Shown piece after piece: positions 47,953 through 56,250 of a stretch of 64,000 nucleotides of DNA. The notes beneath the pieces are model-generated. The model made no database searches. It was given only the letters and a program-made list of their open reading frames with translations, and was not told the origin of the DNA. This DNA comes from Croceivirga sp. (GTDB lineage Bacteria; Bacteroidota; Bacteroidia; Flavobacteriales; Flavobacteriaceae). The DNA lies in the NCBI GenBank assembly GCA_028281025.1, contig JANQKR010000013.1:248001-312000 (forward strand), read 5' to 3'. The first letter of the stretch is position 1. Each line of letters begins with the position of its first letter. A program made the translations under genes and the position numbers.

Positions 47953-50502
47953 TTGAAGCTTCATTTTAAATCCATACTTCCAGCGATAGGGCTACTCTTG
48001 CTTTGTTTGGCGTGTTCCACCAAAAAGGATGCGTTCATCAATCGCAATTGGCATGCCGTGACCACAAAATATAACGTGCTGTACAACGGAAATTTGGCTT
48101 TTGAACAGGGAAGGGAAGAACTCAACGCATCCTATCGTGACGATTTTTGGGAAGTGTTGCCCGTGGAGCGGTTGGAAGTAACGGATGAGATCAAACTGGA
48201 TTCGGAAGACAACAATCCCAACTTTGTCATTGCTGAGGAGAAGGCCACCAAAGCCATCCAAAAGCACAGTATGGACATTAAGGACGAGGAGCGCAACCCC
48301 CAAACGGATGAGGCCTTTTTGCTGCTGGGCAAAGCACGCTATTTTGATCAGCGCTATATCCCAGCCCTGGAAGCCTTCAATTACATCTTAAGGAAATATG
48401 TGGAGAGTGACAAATTGAACGAAGCGACCATTTGGAGGGAAAAAACAAATATGCGTTTGGACAATCCCGAGGTTGCCCTTAAGAACCTAAAACGACTTTT
48501 GAAGTTTGAGCGGCTAAAGGACCAGGAATATGCCGATACCTATGCCGTAATGGCACAGAGCTACCTACACCTGAATGCCACGGATTCGGCCATTCAAAAA
48601 TTGAAGGTGGCCCAGGCCTATACCAAGAAGAATGAAGAGCGCGGTCGCTACCTGTTCATTATTGGACAATTGTACGATCAATTGGGACTTAAGGACAGTG
48701 CCAATTATGCCTTTGACAAGGTAATCGCCTTAAATAGAAAATCGCCCAGGGTATACATGATCAACGCCCATTTAAATAAAATTCGGAACACAGCGATTAC
48801 TGCGGAAAACCAGGAACCCTTGTTGGAATATTTAACGGATTTGGAAGAAGACCGTGAAAACCGCCCTTTTTTGGATAAAATATATCATCAGATTGCGAAT
48901 TACCATTTAAAAACGGGCTCGGATAGTATCGCATTGGCCTATTACAATAAATCGCTCAGGACCACACAGCAGGACACCAAACTCAACGCCAGGAACTATG
49001 AAACCCTGGGGGAACACAATTTCAACCAAAAAGAATACAAAAAGGCAGGTGCCTATTATGACAGCACCTTGACCAACTTGGCGGAAAACACAAAAAAATA
49101 CCGTCGCATCAAAAAGAAGTTCGACAATCTGGAAGACGTCATCAAATATGAGGATATCGTACAATATGCAGATAGTGTTGTTACGCTATATCGTATGCCC
49201 GAGGAAGAACGGACGGCCTATTTTGAGGAGTATGTCCAAGGATTAAAGGAGGAGGCTGCCGCCTTGGAGGCCGAAAAGGAAAAAAAGGCCAAAGCAGGTT
49301 ATGCTGCCTTTGCCGAAACCCAAGGCGGAAAGGAGAACAAGGGCAAGTTCTATTTTTATAACGTCACCAGTCTGGGCTATGGGAAGAATGAGTTCAGAAC
49401 CCGTTGGGGAGAACGCCCCTTGGAGGATGATTGGCGGTGGAGCAATAAAACCCGTGTAATACCCTCAGAAGCAACGGGCAACCCAGTAGCCGATGGGGAT
49501 AATGGACCCGCAACGGAAGAAGAAAAGTACTCCGTGGCATTTTACATGGAGCAATTGCCCAAGGACGCTGCAGTTATTGACAGTTTGATCGGGGAACGGA
49601 ATTTTGCCAATTACCAACTGGGGTTGATCTACAAGGAAAAATTCAGGGAAAACCTTTTGGCCGCAGCGAAACTGGAAAGGGTTTTAAAGGGAAATCCCGA
49701 AGAGCGATTGATATTGCCATCCAAGTACAACCTTTACAAGATTTATGAGGAGACAGGTAGTGCTTTGGCCGTGGAAATGAAGCAGGACATTTTGAAGAAC
49801 CACCCCGATAGTAGATATGCCACAATTTTACTGAATCCTGAAGCAATTTTGACCAATGACGCGCAAGGCCCGGAGGCGCGGTATGCCCAACTGTTCAAAA
49901 AGTATGGGGAACAACGGTTTTTGGAGGTCATTACCCAATCCCAGGAATATATCAATGTGTTCACGGGTGATCCCATTGTCCCAAAGTTTGAATTATTGAA
50001 GGCCAATGCCATTGGTCGCCTACAAGGTTTTGAACCCTACAAGGAAGCATTGAACTATGTGGCATTGACCTATCCCAACAATCCCGAAGGGAAGAAAGCG
50101 GAGCGGATCGTTGCCGAACAGTTGCCCAAATTGGAATCCAAGGAATTCTCCCCGGAAGAAGGAAGTACGGGAACGGGCAATTGGAAAGTGGTGTTCCCAT
50201 TTAAGATTAAGGATGATGGGAAAGCATTGAAGCTTCAAAAGCGATTGGAGGACGCCATTGAAGAGTTACGATACAGCAATAGGGTATCAAAGGATATCTA
50301 TAATTTGGAAGACCAGTTTGTCGTAGTCCATGGGTTCCGATCCAAGGATTTTGCCCTGGGTTTTTCCGAACTCATAAAAAAGAATAAGGACTACCGAATC
50401 AAGGATGAGAATTTTGTAATTTTATCCAAGAATTACCAAACCATCCTGATCCATAAGAATTTAGATGCTTACAAAGCACAATTGTTAACCCCAAAACCGT
50501 GA
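47953..50502 (+). CDS. sprE: Gliding motility/type IX secretion lipoprotein, SprE/PorW
   Basis: 849 residues from a TTG start (K-L-H-F-K-S-I-L-P). Type II signal peptide with lipobox Cys21 (L-C-L-A-C-S). Residues about 110-400 are TPR-like repeats; a low-complexity E/K/A segment lies near 428-455 and a second TPR set follows. Length, the start F-I-N-R-N-W-H-A-V-T-T-K-Y-N-V-L-Y-N-G-N and position beside bactofilin and atp genes match SprE of Flavobacterium and PorW of Porphyromonas. These proteins are required for type IX secretion. The stop is 4 bases from the bactofilin start. Confidence 0.92.
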   Translation: MKLHFKSILPAIGLLLLCLACSTKKDAFINRNWHAVTTKYNVLYNGNLAFEQGREELNASYRDDFWEVLPVERLEVTDEIKLDSEDNNPNFVIAEEKATKAIQKHSMDIKDEERNPQTDEAFLLLGKARYFDQRYIPALEAFNYILRKYVESDKLNEATIWREKTNMRLDNPEVALKNLKRLLKFERLKDQEYADTYAVMAQSYLHLNATDSAIQKLKVAQAYTKKNEERGRYLFIIGQLYDQLGLKDSANYAFDKVIALNRKSPRVYMINAHLNKIRNTAITAENQEPLLEYLTDLEEDRENRPFLDKIYHQIANYHLKTGSDSIALAYYNKSLRTTQQDTKLNARNYETLGEHNFNQKEYKKAGAYYDSTLTNLAENTKKYRRIKKKFDNLEDVIKYEDIVQYADSVVTLYRMPEEERTAYFEEYVQGLKEEAAALEAEKEKKAKAGYAAFAETQGGKENKGKFYFYNVTSLGYGKNEFRTRWGERPLEDDWRWSNKTRVIPSEATGNPVADGDNGPATEEEKYSVAFYMEQLPKDAAVIDSLIGERNFANYQLGLIYKEKFRENLLAAAKLERVLKGNPEERLILPSKYNLYKIYEETGSALAVEMKQDILKNHPDSRYATILLNPEAILTNDAQGPEARYAQLFKKYGEQRFLEVITQSQEYINVFTGDPIVPKFELLKANAIGRLQGFEPYKEALNYVALTYPNNPEGKKAERIVAEQLPKLESKEFSPEEGSTGTGNWKVVFPFKIKDDGKALKLQKRLEDAIEELRYSNRVSKDIYNLEDQFVVVHGFRSKDFALGFSELIKKNKDYRIKDENFVILSKNYQTILIHKNLDAYKAQLLTPKP

Positions 50503-50506
50503 ACAG

Positions 50507-50929
50507 ATGTTCTCAGACAACAAAAAGCCCCGACCTATGGAAAACTTTGGCGGACAGCCCAACAGAATCGAGAAAAACACCGTAATTAAAGGAGATATCA
50601 CCTCCGAGGCAGATTTTAGAATTGATGGTAAACTTGAAGGAAATGTAAAAACCTCCGGAAAGGTAGTTATTGGTAAGGATGGCCTTATCAAGGGAAAAGT
50701 GGAATGCGTGAATGCAGATATTGAAGGTAGCTTTAATGGCGAACTTTTTGTATCCGAATTATTGTCCCTAAAGACCACGGCCAAAATTGAAGGAACCGTA
50801 AACGTTTCCAAATTGGCAGTGGAACCGGGAGCTACTTTTAATGCTTCCTGTAGCATGGGAAAAGGAACAAGTACGGCAACCCATAAATTGCAGCCTCCCA
50901 AAGTGAATGAACCAGCAAAAGTCTCCTAA
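50507..50929 (+). CDS. Bactofilin (polymer-forming cytoskeletal protein)
   Basis: 140 residues. The core at about 20-120 is a right-handed beta-helix with regularly spaced small hydrophobics: I-K-G-D-I-T, F-R-I-D-G-K-L-E-G-N-V-K, V-V-I-G-K-D-G-L-I-K-G-K-V, A-D-I-E-G-S-F-N-G-E-L and K-I-E-G-T-V-N-V. The tails are short and polar, as in bactofilins. It polymerises without nucleotide and shapes the envelope or anchors proteins. It overlaps the atpZ-like gene by 23 bases. Confidence 0.93.
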   Translation: MFSDNKKPRPMENFGGQPNRIEKNTVIKGDITSEADFRIDGKLEGNVKTSGKVVIGKDGLIKGKVECVNADIEGSFNGELFVSELLSLKTTAKIEGTVNVSKLAVEPGATFNASCSMGKGTSTATHKLQPPKVNEPAKVS

Positions 50930-51137
50930 GAAGAACAATGGCTTTAAAAATGCAGCGGCCCTTTCCGGCATTGCATTTGAAATGGGCATTATCATTTACC
51001 TTGCCGTAAAAGGAGGCAATTGGTTGGATGTACATTACGAAACCGAAAAAAAATATTTTACCGTAATAGCCACGCTTTTGGGTGTGGCTATTTCTATTTG
51101 GGTAGTTTTGCAGCAATTGAAAAGATTGAACAATTGA
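50907..51137 (+). CDS. AtpZ/AtpI-family membrane protein
   Basis: 76 residues with two membrane helices (A-L-S-G-I-A-F-E-M-G-I-I-I-Y-L-A-V-K-G-G and F-T-V-I-A-T-L-L-G-V-A-I-S-I-W-V-V-L) and a basic start (K-S-P-K-K). G-x-x-F-E-x-G and L-G are typical of the AtpZ/AtpI group, whose members help assemble the c-ring or move magnesium/calcium. It heads the ATP synthase genes, starting inside bactofilin and overlapping the next gene by 4 bases. Confidence 0.88.
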   Translation: MNQQKSPKKNNGFKNAAALSGIAFEMGIIIYLAVKGGNWLDVHYETEKKYFTVIATLLGVAISIWVVLQQLKRLNN

Positions 51138-51535
51138 AAGTAGGGACAAAACTACCAAGGCAATTCACCTTAATTCTACTCGGGGCGCTGCTTCTTGCCT
51201 TTATGGTTCATTATTTTGTTTTGAAGAACCTTGATCTTGCCCCTTTGGACAATATGTTGGTTGCCTCCTACAGTATAAACTTTGTATTGGCCGTCGGAAT
51301 TTTTATAGGATTGTACTATGCCAGGAAAAAGCTAAAAAATGCATTGGGTTTTTTGTTCATGGGGGGAAGCCTAATAAAGTTTGTGGTATTCTTCATTGTT
51401 TTCTACCCGGTTTACCGGGCCGATGGGGAGATCCAACGTACGGAATTCGCAGCTTTTTTTGTCCCCTATTTGACCGCCCTGGTTCTGGAAACTTATTTTG
51501 CATCAAAAATGTTGAATCAAGTATCCGATTCCTGA
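51134..51535 (+). CDS. Small membrane protein between atpZ and atpB (DUF6168-like)
   Basis: 133 residues from a TTG at 51134 overlapping the atpZ-like stop (TTGA). A longer version of the frame from 51020 lies in another gene and is rejected. Four membrane helices: about 9-27, 43-62, 73-92 and 106-126. Position resembles the atpI-like spacer protein of other ATP synthase operons, and I recall the name DUF6168 for the flavobacterial family. It probably helps assembly of the membrane sector; this is inferred from position only. Confidence 0.75.
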   Translation: MKVGTKLPRQFTLILLGALLLAFMVHYFVLKNLDLAPLDNMLVASYSINFVLAVGIFIGLYYARKKLKNALGFLFMGGSLIKFVVFFIVFYPVYRADGEIQRTEFAAFFVPYLTALVLETYFASKMLNQVSDS

Positions 51536-51602
51536 ATTTTTCACCCGACCCAAATCACTAAAAATAAAGCAACAAAGCTTTTTTCCTTTTAAGGGAAAGA
51601 CT

Positions 51603-51610
51603 TACATTTG
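51603..51610 (+). promoter_or_regulatory. Candidate -7 promoter box before atpB (TACATTTG)
   Basis: An exact TAnnTTTG box 33 bases before the atpB ATG (51644), in a 108-base gap. A run of six Ts (51581-51586 area) stands at the -33 distance instead of TTG. It would give atpB onward its own promoter. Confidence 0.45.
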
Positions 51611-51643
51611 CACCGATTTTTAAAGACCGTTAGTTCCAGCGAA

Positions 51644-52780
51644 ATGCGAAAAACGTTTTTGAAGAGTTTTCTTCTTTTTTCTGTATTGATTCTAAGTCAA
51701 ATTTCCTTCGGAAAAGAAAAGGAGGACAAACATGGCGAGGAAGGTCATGGTAAGGACCTTAAGACCGAAATCAAGGAATACATCCATCACCATTTACAGG
51801 ATTCCCACGACTTCTCCCTTTTTTCCTATACCAAGGAAAATGGCGAACACAAATACGTGGGCTTTCCCTTGCCCGTCATACTATGGGATGAGGGGCTAAA
51901 AGTCTTTTCTTCCGCCAAGTTCCACCACGGGGAGACCTTGGCCGAAGTGGATGGAAATTACTATAAGCTCTACCACAGTAAAATCTACCGGACAGATGCC
52001 AATGGGACCATTGATTATGACGAAAGCCATCACCCTACCAACATAAAACCTTTGGATTTTTCCATTACCAAGAATGTGGTGATGATTATCGTAACGGGCT
52101 TGTTGATGCTTTGGCTTTTTTCCAGTTTGGCGCGATCGTACACAAAAAACAACGGTATCCCAACTGGGGCGGGAAGGTTCTTTGAACCCATAGTCCTTTA
52201 TATTAGGGACGATATTGCACGTCCCAATATTGGCGAAAAGCGTTACAAAAAATACATGCCTTTTCTGTTGACCATATTCTTCTTCATATGGTTTTTGAAC
52301 ATGTTTGGGATGACACCGCTTGGAATTAATGTCACTGGAAACATTGCCATTACCACCGCCCTGGCCATATTAACGTTTTTAATTACAAATTTTACGGGGA
52401 CCAAGGATTATTGGATGCACCAATTTAACCCTTTGGGTGATTCCCTGCCCTGGTATGGAAAAATACCATTGTATATCATTTTGGTTCCCATAGAGTTATT
52501 GGGATTGATCATTAAACCCTTCTCACTGTTGATTCGATTGTATGCGAACATGCAGGCCGGACACATTGTTATTGGAAGTTTGATTGGGTTGATGTTCATT
52601 TTTAAGAGCTGGCTTGGAAGTCCGCTGTCATTTGGCCTGGCTTTCGCCATAATGTTGATCGAGGTACTTGTGGCATTGTTACAAGCCTATATATTCACCA
52701 TGTTGAGTGCGCTTTACTTCGGTTTTGCTTCCGAGGAACACGAGCACGATCATGAACATGAAGCCGAGGTGGCCCATTAA
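51644..52780 (+). CDS. atpB: F0F1 ATP synthase subunit a, AtpB
   Basis: 378 residues from the ATG at 51644; a TTG at 51608 lies within the promoter box. It starts with a signal-peptide-like helix and a His/Glu/Lys-rich periplasmic segment (E-E-G-H-G-K, Y-I-H-H-H-L), an N-terminal extension usual in Bacteroidota. The membrane part has F-G-M-T-P-L-G-I-N-V-T-G-N and I-R-L-Y-A-N-M-Q-A-G-H with the essential Arg that faces the c-ring. The C-terminus is again His/Glu-rich. It carries the proton channel. Confidence 0.95.
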   Translation: MRKTFLKSFLLFSVLILSQISFGKEKEDKHGEEGHGKDLKTEIKEYIHHHLQDSHDFSLFSYTKENGEHKYVGFPLPVILWDEGLKVFSSAKFHHGETLAEVDGNYYKLYHSKIYRTDANGTIDYDESHHPTNIKPLDFSITKNVVMIIVTGLLMLWLFSSLARSYTKNNGIPTGAGRFFEPIVLYIRDDIARPNIGEKRYKKYMPFLLTIFFFIWFLNMFGMTPLGINVTGNIAITTALAILTFLITNFTGTKDYWMHQFNPLGDSLPWYGKIPLYIILVPIELLGLIIKPFSLLIRLYANMQAGHIVIGSLIGLMFIFKSWLGSPLSFGLAFAIMLIEVLVALLQAYIFTMLSALYFGFASEEHEHDHEHEAEVAH

Positions 52781-52857
52781 AAAATAGTTCGGTCGTTCAT
52801 GGAGTTGAACTGACCGATGGATAAGTGTTGAATTTTTAATTTTTAAACTAGATAGAC

Positions 52858-53049
52858 ATGGAAATTCCAGTAATGGTAGGTGCAGGTTTGGTAGTTATCG
52901 GTGTTGGTTTGGGTATTGGTAGGATTGGTGGTTCCGCAATGGAAGCCATCGCACGTCAGCCCGAAGCATACGGTAAAATCCAAACAGCGATGTTGATTGC
53001 AGCTGCATTGATTGAAGGTATTGGTTTTGCTGCCCTTTTTGCGGTATAA
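52858..53049 (+). CDS. atpE: F0F1 ATP synthase subunit c, AtpE
   Basis: 63 residues, two membrane helices with the polar loop A-R-Q-P-E. The ion-binding carboxylate is Glu53 in L-I-E-G-I-G-F. The residue after it is Gly and no Gln is present in helix 1 near the site, so the Na+-binding signature is absent and proton use is likely. The first helix carries the G-x-G-x-G-x-G packing motif. It is followed by a strong hairpin before atpF. Confidence 0.95.
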   Translation: MEIPVMVGAGLVVIGVGLGIGRIGGSAMEAIARQPEAYGKIQTAMLIAAALIEGIGFAALFAV

Positions 53050-53061
53050 TCAGTCATCTAA

Positions 53062-53099
53062 AAGCAAAAGGCTGCAACGGTTGGTTGCAGCCCTTGCTT
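53062..53099 (+). promoter_or_regulatory. Intercistronic hairpin between atpE and atpF
   Basis: GGCTGCAAC (53070-53078), loop of 5, GTTGCAGCC (53084-53092), extended by AAGCAA (53062-53067) with TTGCTT (53094-53099). The stem is very stable but no long T-run follows. It may protect the atpE message or partly stop transcription, so raising c-subunit yield over atpF. Confidence 0.65.
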
Positions 53100-53130
53100 G
53101 TTTAAAACATTAAGAGATAAAGAAAAAGAG

Positions 53131-53631
53131 ATGGAAAAATTATTGGAGGAGTTTTCATTAGGGCTGTTTTTTTGGCAAACACTGCTGTTCCTTTTGTTGC
53201 TATGGCTACTTTGGAAATTTGCGTGGAAACCCATTCTAAATGCGGTCAATGATCGCGAAGAAGGAATCAAAAATGCCCTTCAAGCAGCGGAGGATGCCAA
53301 AAAGGAAATGCAGAACGTTACCGCGGACAGCGAAAACCTTTTGCAGGAAGCCCGGGCAGAACGTGAGAAGATGTTGAAGGAGGCCCGTGAAATCAAGGAG
53401 AAAATGATTGCAGATGCCAAGGAACAGGCTCAGGTAGAAGGGGATAAGATGCTAAAACAAGCACAAGCGGCCATAGAAAGTGAGAAGAAAGCCGCCGTCG
53501 CGGACATTAAGGAACAAGTGGCGACCCTCTCCGTGGATATTGCGGAAAAAGTAATCAAAGGGGAACTGTCCGACAAGAAGAAACAACTAAAGGTTGTTGA
53601 GGACATGTTGGGCGACGTTAAGTTGAATTAG
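53131..53631 (+). CDS. atpF: F0F1 ATP synthase subunit b, AtpF
   Basis: 166 residues from the ATG at 53131. One N-terminal membrane helix (G-L-F-F-W-Q-T-L-L-F-L-L-L-L-W-L-L-W-K-F-A-W-K-P-I-L) and a long charged helix with A-E-D-A-K-K-E-M-Q and E-A-R-A-E-R-E-K-M repeats, the peripheral stalk coiled coil. R-E-E-G-I-K-N-A-L is the typical junction. Normal length. A TTG at 53098 would add 11 residues and is unlikely, since it overlaps the hairpin. Confidence 0.94.
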   Translation: MEKLLEEFSLGLFFWQTLLFLLLLWLLWKFAWKPILNAVNDREEGIKNALQAAEDAKKEMQNVTADSENLLQEARAEREKMLKEAREIKEKMIADAKEQAQVEGDKMLKQAQAAIESEKKAAVADIKEQVATLSVDIAEKVIKGELSDKKKQLKVVEDMLGDVKLN

Positions 53632-53651
53632 TTAATAGAAAGAGGTTAGAA

Positions 53652-53709
53652 GTTAATGGTTGAAGGTAAAGGACCGATTGCATTTTCCAATTACCGGATA
53701 ACCATTAAC
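53652..53709. repeat. Inverted repeat in the atpF-atpH spacer
   Basis: GTTAATGGTT (53652-53661) and AACCATTAAC (53700-53709) are perfect 10-bp inverted copies, with a further partial copy (AACCGTTAACC, about 53715-53725) just before atpH. The 106-base spacer is long for this operon. Confidence 0.55.
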
Positions 53710-53737
53710 CCACAAACCGTTAACCATAGCACGTAAA

Positions 53738-54277
53738 ATGAGTAATAGCAGGGCGGCCATACGATACGCAAAAGCAACCTTGGATTATGCCGTGGAGCAA
53801 AAAGTTGCGGACAAGGTAGATGCGGATATGCGCAAGATTGCCGAAACCATTTCGGACCATCCGGAGCTACAGCAACTTTTGACAAGCCCAATCATAAAAA
53901 ATGAGGTCAAGAAAAGCACCCTTTCGGCAATTTTTAAAGGAAGCAATGAAATTACCTTGGGACTTGTAAACACCTTGGCGGATAACAAACGTATCGACTT
54001 ATTGCAGGAAGTGGCGTACAAGTACATTATTCAGTACGAAAAGATGAAAGGCGAAGATACGGCCGTGGTTACCACAGCTGTCCCCCTTACGCCAGCACTT
54101 GAAAAGAAGGTGCTTTCCAAAGTAAAGGAGCTTACGGGCAATAAGGTTTCCCTGGAGAACAAAATTGATGAAAGTATTGTAGGTGGATTCATTTTAAGGG
54201 TCGGGGATTTACAGTACGATGCCAGTGTGGCGAACAAATTGAATACAATAAAACGAGAATTTACAAATAGTCTATAA
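53738..54277 (+). CDS. atpH: F0F1 ATP synthase subunit delta, AtpH
   Basis: 179 residues, normal length. N-terminal helical domain beginning [12 protein letters not shown], and a C-terminal part with [40 protein letters not shown], the standard subunit delta/OSCP signature. It links the peripheral stalk to the F1 head. One base separates its stop from the atpA start. Confidence 0.95.
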   Translation: MSNSRAAIRYAKATLDYAVEQKVADKVDADMRKIAETISDHPELQQLLTSPIIKNEVKKSTLSAIFKGSNEITLGLVNTLADNKRIDLLQEVAYKYIIQYEKMKGEDTAVVTTAVPLTPALEKKVLSKVKELTGNKVSLENKIDESIVGGFILRVGDLQYDASVANKLNTIKREFTNSL

Positions 54278-54278
54278 A

Positions 54279-55859
54279 ATGGCAGGAGTAAAAGCAGCTG
54301 AGGTTTCAGCAATATTGAAAAAGCAATTATCAGGTTTCGAAGCAACCGCTTCCCTGGATGAGGTAGGTACCGTACTCCAAGTGGGGGACGGTATTGCCAG
54401 GGTATATGGTCTTTCCAATGCGGAATACGGCGAGTTGGTAGAGTTTGATGGTGGAATGCAAGGTATTGTATTGAACCTGGAAGAGGACAATGTAGGTGTG
54501 GTATTGTTGGGGCCATCCAAGGAGATTTTGGAAGGGGCTACCGTAAAAAGGACACAACGTATTGCCTCCATCAATGTTGGAGAAGGTATTGTGGGCCGCG
54601 TTGTGGATACTTTGGGTACACCCATCGATGGTAAAGGTCCAATTGCTGGTGAAACCTATGAAATGCCATTGGAGCGAAAAGCACCCGGGGTAATCTACAG
54701 ACAACCGGTAAATGAGCCTTTGCAAACTGGGGTAAAGGCCATTGATGCGATGATTCCAATTGGTCGTGGACAACGGGAGTTGGTAATCGGTGACCGCCAA
54801 ACAGGAAAAACAACGGTTTGTATCGATACCATTCTTAACCAAAAGGAATTTTACGATGCGGGAGAGCCCGTATATTGTATCTATGTTGCTATTGGACAGA
54901 AAGCCTCTACCATTGCAGGTATCGCAAAAACACTGGAAGACAAGGGCGCCTTGGCCTACACCACCATTGTAGCTGCAAATGCCTCCGATCCCGCACCAAT
55001 GCAGGTATATGCTCCTTTTGCCGGTGCTGCAATTGGAGAATATTTCCGGGATACCGGACGCCCTGCCCTGATCATCTATGATGATTTGTCAAAACAAGCG
55101 GTTGCCTATCGTGAGGTATCCCTCCTGTTAAGAAGGCCACCGGGACGTGAAGCCTATCCTGGTGACGTGTTCTACCTGCACTCAAGATTATTGGAACGCG
55201 CGGCAAAAGTTATTAATGACGATACCGTGGCCCAAAACATGAACGATCTTCCCGATGCGTTGAAGGACAAAGTAAAGGGTGGAGGTTCCTTAACGGCATT
55301 GCCCATTATTGAGACACAGGCAGGTGACGTTTCCGCTTATATCCCAACAAACGTAATTTCCATTACGGATGGTCAGATATTCCTGGAGCAGGACTTGTTC
55401 AACCAAGGGGTCCGTCCTGCAATCAACGTGGGTATTTCGGTATCACGTGTGGGAGGTTCGGCGCAGATCAAGTCCATGAAGAAAGTGGCCGGTACCTTAA
55501 AACTGGACCAGGCACAGTTCCGGGAGTTGGAAGCTTTTGCCAAGTTCGGTTCGGATTTGGACGCGGCGACAATGAACGTTATTGAAAAAGGACGTAGAAA
55601 CGTTGAGATCCTGAAACAGGCCCAAAACGATCCGTTTACGGTTGAAGATCAGGTCGCAATTATTTTCGCAGGTTCCAAAAACTTGTTGAGGGATGTTCCT
55701 GTAAATAAGGTAAAAGAATTTGAAAGGGACTATTTGGAGTTCTTGAATGCCAAGCACAGGGGAGTTTTGGATACGCTAAAATCCGGTAAGCTAACGGATG
55801 AGGTGATTGAGACCTTGACTTCGGTTTGTAAAGATTTATCAAGCAAGTACACCGGTTAG
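54279..55859 (+). CDS. atpA: F0F1 ATP synthase subunit alpha, AtpA
   Basis: 526 residues. P-loop G-D-R-Q-T-G-K-T-T, then A-I-G-Q-K-x-S-T-I-A, [27 protein letters not shown] and [14 protein letters not shown], all diagnostic of the non-catalytic alpha subunit. N-terminal beta barrel ([19 protein letters not shown]) intact. The stop is followed after 19 bases by the inserted four-helix-bundle gene, not by atpG directly. Confidence 0.98.
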   Translation: MAGVKAAEVSAILKKQLSGFEATASLDEVGTVLQVGDGIARVYGLSNAEYGELVEFDGGMQGIVLNLEEDNVGVVLLGPSKEILEGATVKRTQRIASINVGEGIVGRVVDTLGTPIDGKGPIAGETYEMPLERKAPGVIYRQPVNEPLQTGVKAIDAMIPIGRGQRELVIGDRQTGKTTVCIDTILNQKEFYDAGEPVYCIYVAIGQKASTIAGIAKTLEDKGALAYTTIVAANASDPAPMQVYAPFAGAAIGEYFRDTGRPALIIYDDLSKQAVAYREVSLLLRRPPGREAYPGDVFYLHSRLLERAAKVINDDTVAQNMNDLPDALKDKVKGGGSLTALPIIETQAGDVSAYIPTNVISITDGQIFLEQDLFNQGVRPAINVGISVSRVGGSAQIKSMKKVAGTLKLDQAQFRELEAFAKFGSDLDAATMNVIEKGRRNVEILKQAQNDPFTVEDQVAIIFAGSKNLLRDVPVNKVKEFERDYLEFLNAKHRGVLDTLKSGKLTDEVIETLTSVCKDLSSKYTG

Positions 55860-55862
55860 GAA

Positions 55863-56240
55863 TGCAGAGTTAAGAGTTATGAGTACGTTGAACGAAAGTC
55901 CTATACGCGTTAAGAGCTTTCAGTTTGCTTGTGACATAGTTGATTACTGCGATAAACTTAAAAAAAACAAAGATTTTGAACTTGCTTCTCAATTACTAAG
56001 GAGCGGAACCAGTATAGGCGCAAATACCAGAGAGGCACAAAGAGGCGTAAGTACAAAAGATTTCAAAAATAAGTTTGGCACTGCACTCAAGGAAGCTGAT
56101 GAAAGCATGTATTGGCTGGAAATTTTGGAAGCCACCGGAAGAGAAGTGCCAGAAAATATGATGGAAAAGTGCAATGAGTTGATTCGTATCTTGGTTAAGA
56201 TCATCAAAAACTCATAACTCTGCACTCATAACCCATAACT
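55863..56240. repeat. Inverted repeats bounding the four-helix-bundle gene
   Basis: TGCAGAGTT (55863-55871) matches AACTCTGCA (56216-56224) in inverse, and GAGTTATGAGT (55874-55884) matches ACTCATAACTC (56210-56220). Additional ACTCATAAC and CATAACT copies follow to 56240. The left copy contains the start codon of the gene and the right copy contains its stop codon. Confidence 0.75.
55879..56217 (+). CDS. Four-helix-bundle protein (23S rRNA intervening-sequence/Avd-like family)
   Basis: 112 residues. The pattern V-K-S-F-Q-F-A-C-D-I-V-D-Y-C-D-K-L-K-K, F-E-L-A-S-Q-L-L-R-S-G-T-S-I-G-A-N-T-R-E-A-Q-R, F-K-N-K-F-G-T-A-L-K-E-A-D-E-S-M-Y-W-L-E-I-L and N-E-L-I-R-I-L-V-K-I-I-K is that of the S23/IVS four-helix-bundle family, related to the Avd accessory protein of diversity-generating retroelements. 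No reverse transcriptase or variable repeat is nearby. It interrupts the atpA-atpG order and is bounded by inverted repeats. Its function is unknown; RNA binding is suspected for the family. Confidence 0.9.
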   Translation: MSTLNESPIRVKSFQFACDIVDYCDKLKKNKDFELASQLLRSGTSIGANTREAQRGVSTKDFKNKFGTALKEADESMYWLEILEATGREVPENMMEKCNELIRILVKIIKNS

Positions 56241-56250
56241 GAAAAAAGGA

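Noticed and set aside
51020-51133. N-terminal extension of the small membrane protein before atpB
   Set aside because: These codons lie inside the atpZ-like gene in another frame; the coupled TTG at 51134 fits the hydrophobic start of the protein better.
54330-54842. 170-codon - strand frame opposite atpA
   Set aside because: It is antisense to the strongly conserved atpA and has no known pattern.
55879-56217. Diversity-generating retroelement suggested by the Avd-like protein
   Set aside because: There is no reverse transcriptase, template repeat or variable repeat within the window, so only the single four-helix-bundle gene is supported.
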